64,000 nucleotides of DNA, from positions 62,001-126,000 of the forward strand of contig NZ_JAQBNR010000002.1 in NCBI RefSeq assembly GCF_028288465.1, given 5' to 3'. The notes beneath the pieces were generated by a model. It saw only the letters and a program-made list of their open reading frames with translations. It ran no database searches and was not told the origin of the DNA. Of this stretch, positions 17,495-27,406 are shown piece by piece. Numbering within the stretch: position 1 is the stretch's first letter; the number at the start of each line of letters is the position of its first letter. The DNA is from Ferruginibacter sp. GTDB taxonomy: Bacteria; Bacteroidota; Bacteroidia; Chitinophagales; Chitinophagaceae. Both the position numbers and the translations under genes were made by a program.

Positions 17495-20400
17495 TTAAGC
17501 TACTCCATCTCCATTTACAACCGGCAGCTTTACATAAAACATAGTGCCCTCGCCTTCTTTGGTTTCAAACCAGATGTCTCCTTTGCTTTGTTCAACAATG
17601 CCTTTGCACATAGCCAGGCCCAGGCCGGTACCCGAAGTTTTGGTAGTGAAATTAGGGGTAAATATTTTCGACCGCACCTCTTCCGGAATACCATTGCCAT
17701 TGTCGCGGATGGTAATCAGTATATGATGATCCTGCAGGGATTCATTAATTTGTATGTGCACATTTCTATCTTCGGGTACTGCCTGCATGGCGTTTTGAAT
17801 GAGGTTGGTAAACAGCCTGTTGATATGCGTTTTATCTGCATTCACCAGTACGGTCTCTTTTACCGGCTGCCATTCAAGTGCAGTATTTTCTTCCAGAGAA
17901 TGCAACTGTATGGTCATCTTGAGTGATTCATTCAAATCAAAAATTTCGTTTTTAGGATTACCGATATTGGCGAACTGAGAAAACTGCCCGGCTATCTGGC
18001 TCAGGTGATCAATTTGTTCCACCAGTGTTGTTGCCACACTGCGACTCAGCGCATTTACATTGCCGGTGTTATTATCAATCGCTTTTTGCAGGTATTGTAA
18101 ACTCAGTTTCATTGGTGTAAGCGGATTCTTAATTTCGTGCGCCACCTGCCTGGCCATTTCTCTCCAGGCTCCTTCCCTTTCGCTTTTAGCAAGGGCCGCC
18201 GCACTGCTGTTAAGTTTGGCCACCATCTTATTGTATTCTTTTACCAGCTCACCAATTTCATCATTTCGTTTCCACCGGATGGCTGCATTCTCTTTACCTA
18301 GGTTTACCTCCTTCATCTTATTACTGATAAAAGAAAATGAACGGGTAATGCGATTGGTGATGAAAAAAGCGACTATCCCGGCAATCAAAAATATAAAGGC
18401 ATTGAGGTTAATGATGGCCACCAAAAAGTTGGATATTTCCTGGCGCAGTTTGGATTGCGACGTAAAATATGGGATGTTTAAATAAACATATTCTTTACCC
18501 GTTTCATCAATTACAGGAACGTAGTTACTGAGATAAGATAAACTGCCAATGGCCTCTTCTTTAAAAAACTGTATTTCCTTTAAGCGGTTTAAATGATAGT
18601 AAGCCACCGGATCCATCTTGCTGCCGACAATGCCTTTATTATAAGGCAGTGGCAATGAAGACACTTTCAGGTTGCCTTTGAGATCGTAGATGTTTACATC
18701 TACCGCATGCACTTCGGAGATGCGTGCGATGGTTTTTTCAAGGCTCGCCTTAAAAACATCATCGGATATTTTTATAACATCATCAAACATGATCAGGTCA
18801 CTGATCGAATTGCGTACTTCATTTTGCATCACGTGAATAGTGCGGCTAAGTTTTTCGCGGTTGTTATTATGATAGCGGTTTATAAAAAACAAAATGGTTG
18901 ATACGCCTACCACTATAAACGAAAGCAGGCTGATAAATATAATGGTGGCATGAACCTGGTTACGGATACTCATTTGCCAATGCGTACGCATTTTACTCCA
19001 CCTTAAACGGGAACGAACAAGGGCATTAAAGAACCAGAAAATACCTGTAACAAAAAGAAAAGCGCAAAAAAGGTAGCTGAATAAAGTGATGGATTCTATA
19101 AAAAAATTATCTTCTTTAGCAATGATCACCACTTTATCGGCGCCGGCCTTATACCACAGTTCATAATAACCCTGCCGCCTGTAAGTGGCAAAATCTGTCC
19201 TGGGTACCTGGTCGGGCGTTAGCTGCCAGGGAAAGGCATAATCATTGTGATTGTTTATGAGTTGTAGTTTGTTATAGATAGCATACGAATACACCGCTGA
19301 ATTTTCTATAGAGTTATTGTATCCCCTTAAAAACAATTCCGGATACAGGGCATCTGTTTTATATTTTTTTGGCGTGGCCAGAATAAATACATAGCCCAGT
19401 ATTTTCTTTGCGGTATCGGTAACGTCTATTTTACTAATGTAGGTAAACCTATCAAACGATACATCATAATAAAACAAATTAGGAATCGCTGTCGATTTTC
19501 CCTGGGTTTTTAAAATGGTGTTTAACGTATTATAGTTCGTAGAGTCCTGGTTGTACAGCGGCCTTTCTTTATCATCAAAGGTAAAAATATGGGTATCATA
19601 TTTATTAAGGTAACCACTAAAATTACCACTTAGTAAACTATCCTTTATCGTCTTGTTTTTATCTTCAAGTTTAAATAAATCGAATAGGGGTGCTAGTGCT
19701 TCATTTCTAAAATCGGTAAGCACGGTATTCATCAAATGCTCACTCGCCGGGTCTGCCTTTGAAGCAAGTGTTTCAGCATAATACTTTCTTTGCTCCAATT
19801 CTTTTTTATCATTTTGAATAATAATAATTGCCGAGATAGACAACGAGAAGAAGAACAGCCAGAATATAAAACGGGAAGAAATGATTTGTGAAGCCAGCAG
19901 AAACAATTGGTCATTGTTCAGCAACAGCAGGTAAACCAGTAACCAAATCAGCAGATACAATTCAAAAATAATATTGGGATGATTGGTACGAAAACTTAAA
20001 ACCGCCAGGCCAATAACCGTAACATACACCAGCATCACTAAAATATTTTTTGGCAACAGTGGCTGGATTAAATAAATAATTACCTGCGATAAAAAGAAAT
20101 AACCGATGCAAACACACCCCAGCACTACAAAACCAACAATGCTGTATACAACGCTGGATATGTTTAAGGTAAAAAAGTTGATGACATCAAACGAAATCTG
20201 CGAATCGGCCACCATTGAAAAAATAATGTGACCGCATACCAGCGTACTGCCCAGTAATACAACCACGCCCAAAATAACAGCTACCCATTTTATAACTGGT
20301 TGTGTTGTTTTTATAATGATATTTTTTTCCTGAATATAAAATCTAACAAAAAGAATAACCCAAATAAATAACAAGGCATTGATAAGCAGATCGCCCAATG

Positions 20401-21271
20401 AACGGGATATTGCACTGCTGCCATAAATGGCCGGATCAAACAATTCGAACTGGCGCAGGTTTAAAGGTATTGGCAAAAAGTAACTGGCGCCCCTTACAAT
20501 TAATATAAACGCTATTAAAAAGATGCTCCCCTGGTAAAAATTCCTTTTAACCAGGTAAGTGGCCATCAGGTGGGCCATCAGCAAAATAACCAATGCAGCC
20601 AGCAGCCTGAAAATGGAGGCCAGCAAGGTATTTTGTGGTATGGTGATCTCCGCATTTTGTACAAGGGAAAAAAGAAAGACCCCCTCCTTACTCTTTATTG
20701 AATTGCTGTTTGGCTCGTTTGAAATGCTGTATTTATTACCCAGCTGGTTTTCGATGACAAATGAATTGACAAGATATTCGTTCGTGATGGCGTAATTCCA
20801 TTTTACGGGAATCAGGGCCAGGGTGGTAATATCGCCTGCTACTTTTTTTCGCCACACATAATAGCCGTTGGGAAATTGAATAAACCCGCTTTGCCCCTGC
20901 ATATTAATTACCTGGGCAGTGGGATCTATAACCTGTGTATTCCAGAACAACAAATTGTAGCTGTCGCTGGTATCTTTTTCCAGGATAAACACAAAGTATT
21001 TTTTACCAGCCAGCCGTTGGAGCAAACTTTCGCTGTATGTTTTATCTCCCAGTTTGCGAACGTCGGCAGTATCTTTTGCAAAAGCGTCAAAATCATTTTC
21101 CTGCCGCGAAATGTAAGCTCCAATCTTTTTTTTGAATGCTTCAGGCGAAGCACTGCCCGACCAGTAATTATCTATGATAAAAGATATGGTCAGCAGCCAG
21201 GCTGCTGTTATCAGCAAATAGGCATTTTTGAATAAACGCGTTTTAAAGGAGTTTTCTTTTTGCAAGTACAA
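17495..21271 (-). CDS. large multi-span sensor histidine kinase (NtrY-like HAMP-HisKA-HATPase)
   Basis: The 1258-residue inner-membrane kinase has one span near residues 15-35, a cluster of roughly six to eight spans between about 210 and 480, an extracytoplasmic region, further spans near 730-750 and 790-810, a sensor loop, a last span near 960-980, then a HAMP linker. The phosphoacceptor is His1045 in RQVAHEIKNPLTPMKLS, followed by N-, G1- and G2-box motifs (NLIQNAMQAV, IRDNGNGIP, GTGLGLAMCKGI). The core is NtrY-like. No response regulator is adjacent. No ATG precedes the conserved N-terminus; TTG at 21271 or 21265 is the likely start. It lies 38 bases after mazG on the same strand and is probably co-transcribed. 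Confidence 0.88.
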   Translation of the reverse strand: MYLQKENSFKTRLFKNAYLLITAAWLLTISFIIDNYWSGSASPEAFKKKIGAYISRQENDFDAFAKDTADVRKLGDKTYSESLLQRLAGKKYFVFILEKDTSDSYNLLFWNTQVIDPTAQVINMQGQSGFIQFPNGYYVWRKKVAGDITTLALIPVKWNYAITNEYLVNSFVIENQLGNKYSISNEPNSNSIKSKEGVFLFSLVQNAEITIPQNTLLASIFRLLAALVILLMAHLMATYLVKRNFYQGSIFLIAFILIVRGASYFLPIPLNLRQFELFDPAIYGSSAISRSLGDLLINALLFIWVILFVRFYIQEKNIIIKTTQPVIKWVAVILGVVVLLGSTLVCGHIIFSMVADSQISFDVINFFTLNISSVVYSIVGFVVLGCVCIGYFFLSQVIIYLIQPLLPKNILVMLVYVTVIGLAVLSFRTNHPNIIFELYLLIWLLVYLLLLNNDQLFLLASQIISSRFIFWLFFFSLSISAIIIIQNDKKELEQRKYYAETLASKADPASEHLMNTVLTDFRNEALAPLFDLFKLEDKNKTIKDSLLSGNFSGYLNKYDTHIFTFDDKERPLYNQDSTNYNTLNTILKTQGKSTAIPNLFYYDVSFDRFTYISKIDVTDTAKKILGYVFILATPKKYKTDALYPELFLRGYNNSIENSAVYSYAIYNKLQLINNHNDYAFPWQLTPDQVPRTDFATYRRQGYYELWYKAGADKVVIIAKEDNFFIESITLFSYLFCAFLFVTGIFWFFNALVRSRLRWSKMRTHWQMSIRNQVHATIIFISLLSFIVVGVSTILFFINRYHNNNREKLSRTIHVMQNEVRNSISDLIMFDDVIKISDDVFKASLEKTIARISEVHAVDVNIYDLKGNLKVSSLPLPYNKGIVGSKMDPVAYYHLNRLKEIQFFKEEAIGSLSYLSNYVPVIDETGKEYVYLNIPYFTSQSKLRQEISNFLVAIINLNAFIFLIAGIVAFFITNRITRSFSFISNKMKEVNLGKENAAIRWKRNDEIGELVKEYNKMVAKLNSSAAALAKSEREGAWREMARQVAHEIKNPLTPMKLSLQYLQKAIDNNTGNVNALSRSVATTLVEQIDHLSQIAGQFSQFANIGNPKNEIFDLNESLKMTIQLHSLEENTALEWQPVKETVLVNADKTHINRLFTNLIQNAMQAVPEDRNVHIQINESLQDHHILITIRDNGNGIPEEVRSKIFTPNFTTKTSGTGLGLAMCKGIVEQSKGDIWFETKEGEGTMFYVKLPVVNGDGVA

Positions 21272-21309
21272 TTTAATTTACTGCCATTGCAGCAGATAAA
21301 AAATGATGA

Positions 21310-22071
21310 TTATTGTTTCTTTATTTTGTTCCAAAGGGCATCCATTTCTTCCAGTGTCATGTCCTGCAAGGTTCTTCCTTCGTTACCTGCAGCCTCCTCC
21401 ATTTTGGTAAAGCGATATATAAATTTTTTGTTGGTTCGCTCCAGGGCATTTTCTGCATCTAATTGCAAAAACCTTGCAAAGTTTATCAATGAAAAAAATA
21501 CATCGCCCAATTCATCTTCCATATCTTCACGGTTGCCGGATGCAATGGCTTCAAACAATTCTTTTTTTTCTTCTTCTACCTTTTCCCAAACCTGTTCTTT
21601 GTTTTCCCATTCAAAGCCAACCTGTTTTGCTTTTTCCTGCAAACGCATGGCTTTGGTTGTGGCAGGTAAGGCTTTTGGTACACCGCTAAGTACTGATTTT
21701 TTTCCTTCTTTTAATTTCAATTTTTCCCAGTTACGTTTTACATCTTCTTCATCATTTACCAATACATCACCATAAATATGCGGGTGCCTGAAAATGAGTT
21801 TTTCACACACACCGTTAATTACTTCATCCAGCGTAAACTGGTTTTGTTCGGCACCAATCTTTGCGTAAAAAACAATGTGCAATAGTATATCTCCCAGCTC
21901 TTCCTTTATGCCTTTCCAGTCATTGTCTGTTATGGCATCAGTGAGTTCATAGGTTTCTTCTATAGTAAGCTGGCGAAGGGTTTGGATGGTTTGCTTTTTA
22001 TCCCAGGGACATTTCTCCCTTAAGTCATTCATGATATTTACCAACCGGTCAAATGCAGCGTTGTGTGGCAT
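21310..22071 (-). CDS. mazG: nucleoside triphosphate pyrophosphohydrolase MazG
   Basis: The product from the ATG at 22071 (253 residues, MPHNAAFDRLVNIMNDLR) is a two-domain MazG that hydrolyses NTPs and dNTPs to monophosphates and pyrophosphate, a house-cleaning or stress role. Both all-alpha domains show the metal-binding pattern: EETYEL with EELGDILLH in the first, and KKELFEA with EDELGDVFFS in the second. The signature LREKCPWDKKQT is near the start. An open frame continues upstream of 22071 but has no proper start codon. The sensor kinase gene follows directly. Confidence 0.95.
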   Translation of the reverse strand: MPHNAAFDRLVNIMNDLREKCPWDKKQTIQTLRQLTIEETYELTDAITDNDWKGIKEELGDILLHIVFYAKIGAEQNQFTLDEVINGVCEKLIFRHPHIYGDVLVNDEEDVKRNWEKLKLKEGKKSVLSGVPKALPATTKAMRLQEKAKQVGFEWENKEQVWEKVEEEKKELFEAIASGNREDMEDELGDVFFSLINFARFLQLDAENALERTNKKFIYRFTKMEEAAGNEGRTLQDMTLEEMDALWNKIKKQ

Positions 22072-22290
22072 ATTGTAATTAAAAATAAACTGAAAAAAAT
22101 TATTAAAGCGGATTAACAACAATCTCTGTGTGAGACAATAAACGCCGCTGCCGTTGATTCAATGATAACTTGTTGTCGTGAATAAATTTTGTTAAAAATA
22201 CTCAAAAAATGAATGGTGATGGCGATGGACTAAATAAGGGGCCGGTAAAAAAAATTTAATAGCTTACTTTTACGGCTTTAAATTGAATAC

Positions 22291-23130
22291 ATGATCAAAA
22301 GAACAGGATTTATTTTTGTATTGCTTACGGGCATTGCTTTCCAGGCAATAAGCCAATATTATTACAAAGACCTGGTAAGCAACCAGCAGGCGCAGGGTGA
22401 AAAGGCAGTGTTACAGCAACAAAAAATCAGAACAATCATAGTGCATAGCTTTGAGGCGGATAAAACACCCAGTGAAGGATTTTTTTGTGAAAAGCAAATA
22501 AGCAAAAATTTTCGCAAGATGGAAACCTACACCCGCAGTTACACCACCGGAAAATCGTTGCTTACCACGAATTACAATGAACTGGGGCAACTGATACAAT
22601 CCACTGACAGTTCTGAGATTACTGTCGCTACATCTGTGTATACTTACAACCCGGATGGCACTATTTTTACGATTGTTTCCAACTCTCACTCGGCCGATGA
22701 AGATTTTAATACTGCCCTGCAGGAAGTTCATCAATATAGATACAATGACAAGAAGCAGCCAGTACAAATGCTGCGAATAAAGAATAATAAAGATTCCGTG
22801 CTGGTTGATTTTATACTGGATGCAAATGGCAATGTAACCGATGAGATTGAACCGGGAAAAAACGGGCGTCATTATTATTATTATTACGACACTAAAAACA
22901 GGCTGACTGATATTGTAAAATTCAATGTGGTATTAGGCAAGCTGTTACCTGATTTTACTTTTGAATATGATAATGCTAACCGTGTAACCCAAATGGTGTC
23001 AGTGGATGAGGGCGTTAACCGCAATTACTACACCTGGAAGTACGTATACAATGACGGACTGAAAATAATTGAAAAATGTTTTTCAAAAGAAGGCGATTTG
23101 CTGGGATATTTTGAATACGAGTATAAGTGA
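22291..23130 (+). CDS. secreted protein with YD/RHS-like repeats, function unknown
   Basis: The 279-residue protein has an N-terminal signal peptide (residues 1-21, cleaved near AISQ). The mature part contains degenerate YD-type units such as YNELGQLIQSTDS, YNPDGTIFTI, YDTKNRLTDIVKF and YDNANRVTQMVS, as found in RHS/YD-repeat proteins and in many small Bacteroidota secreted proteins. It is far too short for a full RHS toxin shell and has no toxin-like C-terminus. A possible -7 element (TACTTTTA) lies at 22265-22272. No neighbour suggests its job. Confidence 0.7.
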   Translation: MIKRTGFIFVLLTGIAFQAISQYYYKDLVSNQQAQGEKAVLQQQKIRTIIVHSFEADKTPSEGFFCEKQISKNFRKMETYTRSYTTGKSLLTTNYNELGQLIQSTDSSEITVATSVYTYNPDGTIFTIVSNSHSADEDFNTALQEVHQYRYNDKKQPVQMLRIKNNKDSVLVDFILDANGNVTDEIEPGKNGRHYYYYYDTKNRLTDIVKFNVVLGKLLPDFTFEYDNANRVTQMVSVDEGVNRNYYTWKYVYNDGLKIIEKCFSKEGDLLGYFEYEYK

Positions 23131-23285
23131 TGTCAGATTTTTTGATGCCCGGTCTGATTTTTTTCGATTTTGCAGACACTTTTTTTATTGAAGAAGCTGC
23201 TAATTTGAATGCCCTAGCACGATGCCACGGCGTGACTTATCACACAATCCAAAACAACATAATAAAAGTTCAGCAATGATAAATT

Positions 23286-23310
23286 GTACAAGAGTGCGAC
23301 GCCAATGAAG
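23286..23310 (-). repeat. 25-base dispersed repeat, copy 2
   Basis: On the plus strand it reads GTACAAGAGTGCGACGCCAA then TGAAG, identical to copies 3 and 4. On the minus strand it lies 115 bases beyond the stop codon of the TonB-type outer-membrane gene. Confidence 0.85.
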
Positions 23311-23353
23311 TTGCTCATAGCTGTAACTGCCTGGCCAAAAAAGTTTCTACAAA

Positions 23354-23379
23354 ACAAAATCCCCTCGCGGGGATTTTGT
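23354..23379 (-). terminator. intrinsic terminator of the TonB-type outer-membrane gene
   Basis: ACAAAATCCCC and GGGGATTTTGT form an 11-base perfect stem around TCGC. On the minus strand it is followed by TTTTG and lies 46 bases after the stop codon at 23425. Confidence 0.85.
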
Positions 23380-23424
23380 GGTTATTGTGATTGAGTCGCT
23401 TGATTGTTTAGCGGGTGACCGCTT

Positions 23425-25854
23425 TTATTTTATTCTTTTTGACTCGCTGTCCAGCCCGGTCTTTCTGTCTCTTGAGCTTTTGATCTGGTTGCTTCCGAAA
23501 CGATAGGTAAAATTTACACGGACTGTCTGGCTTTCCCAGGAACCACTTGCGTTGATCCGAAGACCTCCAAAATCACTGTTAGCTTTCCATGGTGATGTAT
23601 GAAATATATCTGTTGCAGACACTTTAACGGTGGCCTTTTTCTTCCAGAACAATTTTTGCAATCCTACATCCACACCACCCTGCGGTTTTGTTTTCCAGGT
23701 GGCTGCCCATACGCTTGGGCCGCTGAACCATCCACTCATTTCGGCTGTATAATCTTTACCTAAAATAAAACTTTGTTGCAGGTAGGCTCCATAGCCCGGG
23801 ATGTTTACTTTTAGAGCTTTTGTGCCAATGGCGCCATCAAACATCTGGTAGTTATACCAGATATTGGCGTACCCACTCCACCATTTATTGATGGGTAAAG
23901 ATGAGCCGATATTAATGTTAATAATATTTTGTGTTGCCAGGTTTTGCTGCTGCACATAAGTTGCATTATTGGTAGTATCAGTTACCTGCGTAGCATAATC
24001 TTTTACATGACTGTAGCCCACTGTTGTGTTGATGATGCCCATGAATGTGTGTGTCAGCTCTACATTATCTGTGTATTGAGGGCGTAAAAAAGCATTGCCT
24101 TTTTCATAAGTCAGTTCATCCAGTTTATTTTCAAACGGGTTTAAATCCTGGTAAGTTGGCCGGTCAATTCTGCGACTGTAGGTAAGGTTGAGTGTGTGAT
24201 TTTTATGCAGGTTCCACGTAACGGCAGCACTTGGAAAAAAGTCTATGTAACTTTTTTTAACGGTATTGTCAGCCTGAATAACTCCGTCTTCTCTTGTCAG
24301 GTCGCCTTCGCTGTTGGTCTGTTCCATCCTTAACCCGGTTTGTATACTCCACTTTGCGTTCAGCTGGCGTTGGTAATTTCCATAGGCAGCATTTACATTT
24401 TCGGTGTATTTAAATTGATTGCTTCTGTCCAGTATTTTTACCGGCGTGCCTTCGCTGTTGTCGACAAAAAAATCGAATGCATTTTTTGTAGTTACAAAAG
24501 ACGTTTTTGCACCATAGCCGAGTTTGCCTTTACCCAGTTTTTGCTCAACATCCACTTTGGCGGTGTAGATGTTGATGTCTGTAGGCGTGCTATTTCTGTT
24601 GATGACACTGTAGATTAAATTATCATTATCGCCGTAATAATAATTGGGCTGATAACTGTGACTGCGTCCCCTGAACAATCCGTAGTCCGCATCAAAATTG
24701 ATTTCTGTTCCGCTGGTATCAGCATAACGGTAATTCACGTTGAAGTTAGCATTGGTGCGGTTTCCGGGAACGATATTGACCGCCTTCAGATTTTTTACAA
24801 ACTTGCCGGTAGGATTATAAAAAATAGGTGTGTTGGTATTGCTGGACCATTCGTTGTTGCCAATATTAGTGGTAGCTAAAACGCCGATGGTATTTTTATT
24901 ATCAATAAAATAATCTGCACCTGCTTTTACATTGAAGTTTTTATTGTTGTTGGTATTGATGCTCTGCTGGTTATAGGCTGTATCCTTCTGGATGCGGAAT
25001 AATCTAAGCGTATTGCGGTATTCGCCAATGTTGGCGCCTACATTGCTAAACAGGTTTATTTTTTTATCGCGGTAATTCAATGCTACAGAGCCATTGCCTT
25101 TAGGAGTAACGCCCTGTGTAAAACCCAGGTTGGTACTGCCATTGGTGCCAAATTTTTTATTCTTTTTTAGGCGGATATTTACAATACCCGCATTGCCGCT
25201 GGCATCATATTTTGCACTTGGGTTGCTGATCATTTCTATGGCTTCTACATCATCGCTGTTGATACTTTTTAAATAGGCCGCCAAATCTTTTGTATCCAGC
25301 TGCATCATTTTTCCGTCTACATATACCTTCACGCCTGATTTTCCTTTCATGCTGATATTGTCATTGTTATCTACCTGCATGCCCGGACTTTTTTGCAGTA
25401 ACTCCAATGCATTGCTACCAGTGGCATTGATGCTGGCCTCTACATTAAACACCGTTTTATCTGCCTTGATTTCTATCATCGGTTTTTTAGCAATTACGGT
25501 AACGCCTTGTAATTTATTTGTAGCCGCAACCAGCTGTACATTTTTCACTGTGTAGGTATCGCCTTCTTTTACATAAAAAGAATCACTGTATTTAGTTTCG
25601 TACCCTACCATGGCATAACTGATAATGTAGCCTGCTGCTTTTTTTGTTGTAAATTCAAATGCACCATCATTGCCGGAAACGGCAGCCTTTACCAGGGAAC
25701 TGTCCTTCGGTTGCAAGAGAGAAACAGTGACTGACTGTAGTGGTTTATTGTTGTTATCTGCAACCTTGCCCGAAATTTTGCCCGGCGTTTGAGCCATTGC
25801 GGGAGATGTAATAAACAACGCCGCGGCTAAAAAACTTGTAGTTAGTTTTTTCAT
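23425..25854 (-). CDS. TonB-dependent receptor-like outer-membrane beta-barrel protein (PF14905 type)
   Basis: The 809-residue protein has a signal peptide (residues 1-21, SPAMAQ), a carboxypeptidase-regulatory-like Ig domain (about 25-110), a plug-like domain (about 120-230, with GVTVIAKKPMIEIKADKTVF and VYVDGKMMQL), and a long beta-barrel to the end. This layout is the 'outer membrane beta-barrel family protein' common in Bacteroidota, related to SusC but shorter and usually without a SusD partner; none is present here. The substrate is not evident. The gene stands alone with its own terminator. Confidence 0.9.
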   Translation of the reverse strand: MKKLTTSFLAAALFITSPAMAQTPGKISGKVADNNNKPLQSVTVSLLQPKDSSLVKAAVSGNDGAFEFTTKKAAGYIISYAMVGYETKYSDSFYVKEGDTYTVKNVQLVAATNKLQGVTVIAKKPMIEIKADKTVFNVEASINATGSNALELLQKSPGMQVDNNDNISMKGKSGVKVYVDGKMMQLDTKDLAAYLKSINSDDVEAIEMISNPSAKYDASGNAGIVNIRLKKNKKFGTNGSTNLGFTQGVTPKGNGSVALNYRDKKINLFSNVGANIGEYRNTLRLFRIQKDTAYNQQSINTNNNKNFNVKAGADYFIDNKNTIGVLATTNIGNNEWSSNTNTPIFYNPTGKFVKNLKAVNIVPGNRTNANFNVNYRYADTSGTEINFDADYGLFRGRSHSYQPNYYYGDNDNLIYSVINRNSTPTDINIYTAKVDVEQKLGKGKLGYGAKTSFVTTKNAFDFFVDNSEGTPVKILDRSNQFKYTENVNAAYGNYQRQLNAKWSIQTGLRMEQTNSEGDLTREDGVIQADNTVKKSYIDFFPSAAVTWNLHKNHTLNLTYSRRIDRPTYQDLNPFENKLDELTYEKGNAFLRPQYTDNVELTHTFMGIINTTVGYSHVKDYATQVTDTTNNATYVQQQNLATQNIININIGSSLPINKWWSGYANIWYNYQMFDGAIGTKALKVNIPGYGAYLQQSFILGKDYTAEMSGWFSGPSVWAATWKTKPQGGVDVGLQKLFWKKKATVKVSATDIFHTSPWKANSDFGGLRINASGSWESQTVRVNFTYRFGSNQIKSSRDRKTGLDSESKRIK

Positions 25855-26138
25855 TATAATTATTTTTTGATTGATCTGACTGAGTTGATTGAACGCAAAG
25901 CAATCTAAAAAGTTACAGCAATGAAAGACTATTTGGATGAATTGAGGTTTTAGGAAGATGAGTGGTGATAAGGCTTACAGCACATTGTGATGAAAGGAAA
26001 CATAGCAGGATGGGTGAAGTTTTTGTTAATGAAATCTAAAAATATGTACACCCGGTAAAAATATTTTTAGAAAAAAATAGGATGAGATGGGATAAAAAAT
26101 GGGTTGTGAAATATTCAGATTGTATAAAAGATTTTAAA
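25855..26138. other. intergenic region upstream of the TonB-type gene
   Basis: These 284 A/T-rich bases hold the presumed promoter of the TonB-type gene, but no clear -33/-7 pair, repeat or small gene was recognised. Confidence 0.4.
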
Positions 26139-26636
26139 TTATTCGATTTTTCCCTGGCTTCGTAAGGTGGCGATTAATTTCGGGTTATTACGCTGGTCTT
26201 CTACTGTTGCCCCTTGTAACAGACCGGGATAACCGAGTTGCATTTTTATTTTATTATCAGCGGAAAAGTTATCACTCATTATGATTGAGTTGTCGCAGCT
26301 GGCACTTGAATACGACGACTTAAAAATCCCGTAATATACAACCTGCCTATCTACTGTTACTGCAAACGAAGTAAAATCCCTGAATGCTTTTACCGTTTGC
26401 ATTGTGAAAAAATTTAGAGTAAATGTGTGATCGGAAATTGAATATCGCTGGATATCATTATTGCCAATGGCGGCGGTATCCTGCATGATGGCAGTAGATG
26501 GGTTAACCCTGCATTGGCCGTTTATTATTTCAAAACTTTTTAGCAGATAAATTTCCACCGTTTTTCCGGGCGCTGCGTTTTCTTTTTTGCAGGAAAAAAT
26601 AAGGAATGCTGCTACGGTTACAAGTAAAGTACGCAT
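26139..26636 (-). CDS. lipoprotein of unknown function
   Basis: The 165-residue product has a lipoprotein signal peptide with Cys16 (LIFSC) followed by KKENAAPG. The mature part is predicted mixed alpha/beta without recognisable motifs and contains two cysteines (NGQCR and SASCD) that could form a disulfide. No family was recognised. It lies 59 bases after the HAD hydrolase gene on the same strand and may be co-transcribed with it. Confidence 0.65.
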   Translation of the reverse strand: MRTLLVTVAAFLIFSCKKENAAPGKTVEIYLLKSFEIINGQCRVNPSTAIMQDTAAIGNNDIQRYSISDHTFTLNFFTMQTVKAFRDFTSFAVTVDRQVVYYGIFKSSYSSASCDNSIIMSDNFSADNKIKMQLGYPGLLQGATVEDQRNNPKLIATLRSQGKIE

Positions 26637-26695
26637 TGACTTTTTTCACTGTGACAACAAAAATATCTTAACAGTTGCACGCTTGTCTAAGTTGC

Positions 26696-27349
26696 TTATC
26701 CCACAGAAAGCGCTGTATAATCAGCTCCAAAACCAATCACATTATTGTATTGTTCAAAATCTTCTTTGGGATGCGTTGTCGTCAGCACGAAAGTCTGCAT
26801 ACCAGCATTCAGAGCGCTTTCCACGCCTTTGGGTGCATCTTCAAATACGATGCAATCTTCAGGATCCACATCCAATGCCGCGGCACATTGTAAAAAAGTT
26901 TCCGGGTGGGGTTTGCTGATGGTAACATCATGCGCACTCACTACGACCGGAAAATATTCCCGTAGCTGCAGATTATCCAGCACAAAATCAATGTTAAAAG
27001 GAATGGCTGCGGAACCAATCGCCATTTTGATACCGGCAGCTTTTGCCATTGCTAAAAATTCTTTCAGGCCATCCATTAAAGCCAATTTAGGAAGATAGGC
27101 TTCCTGGTATCTTTTTTCTTTTTCAATGGATAGTTCGTTCATGCGCTCCATAGTAAAATAACCCTCCCCAAAAAAGCGAGTCAGCACTTCTTCATTTTTA
27201 CCGTACATCTGCACCTTCACTTCTTCTTTTGTAAAGTTGGCCCCGAGGTCATTGTTTAAAATGTTACGCCAGGCTTCTGCATGGTAAGGCATATCATCAA
27301 TGATGGTTCCATTCAAATCAAATAAAAACGCTTTTGCTTTAATGTTCAT
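26696..27349 (-). CDS. HAD-superfamily phosphatase / beta-phosphoglucomutase-like hydrolase
   Basis: The 217-residue cytoplasmic protein has the fold and motifs of the subfamily IA HAD enzymes: motif I FDLNGTIID (nucleophile Asp11), a helical cap (about 15-85), motif II IGSAA, motif III lysine (SKPHPETF) and motif IV VFEDAPKGV. In motif I the second aspartate, normally the general acid/base (DxD), is Asn13. The cap and overall length resemble beta-phosphoglucomutase and sugar phosphatases. The gene borders the arabinan locus but is separated from it by a terminator, so a link to arabinan use is not shown. Confidence 0.85.
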   Translation of the reverse strand: MNIKAKAFLFDLNGTIIDDMPYHAEAWRNILNNDLGANFTKEEVKVQMYGKNEEVLTRFFGEGYFTMERMNELSIEKEKRYQEAYLPKLALMDGLKEFLAMAKAAGIKMAIGSAAIPFNIDFVLDNLQLREYFPVVVSAHDVTISKPHPETFLQCAAALDVDPEDCIVFEDAPKGVESALNAGMQTFVLTTTHPKEDFEQYNNVIGFGADYTALSVG

Positions 27350-27406
27350 CTTCCACTATTTTTTTGGGAACTGATTCCGATGAATCATTCCACTTTACGA
27401 ATAAAA

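Larger units (their letters stand above)
23131..23424. other. convergent intergenic region with repeat and terminator
   Basis: The region lies between the 3' ends of the secreted-protein gene and the TonB-type gene. It contains one dispersed repeat copy and one terminator, both listed separately, and no coding sequence that looks real. The first 50 bases contain two similar T-rich segments (CAGATTTTTTGA and TCTGATTTTTTT). Confidence 0.6.

Noticed and set aside
22291..23130. RHS/polymorphic toxin
   Set aside because: The YD-like repeats are few and degenerate, and no toxin domain or immunity gene follows.
23425..25854. A second SusC/SusD pair
   Set aside because: The protein is shorter than SusC, fits the PF14905 barrel type, and no SusD gene is adjacent.
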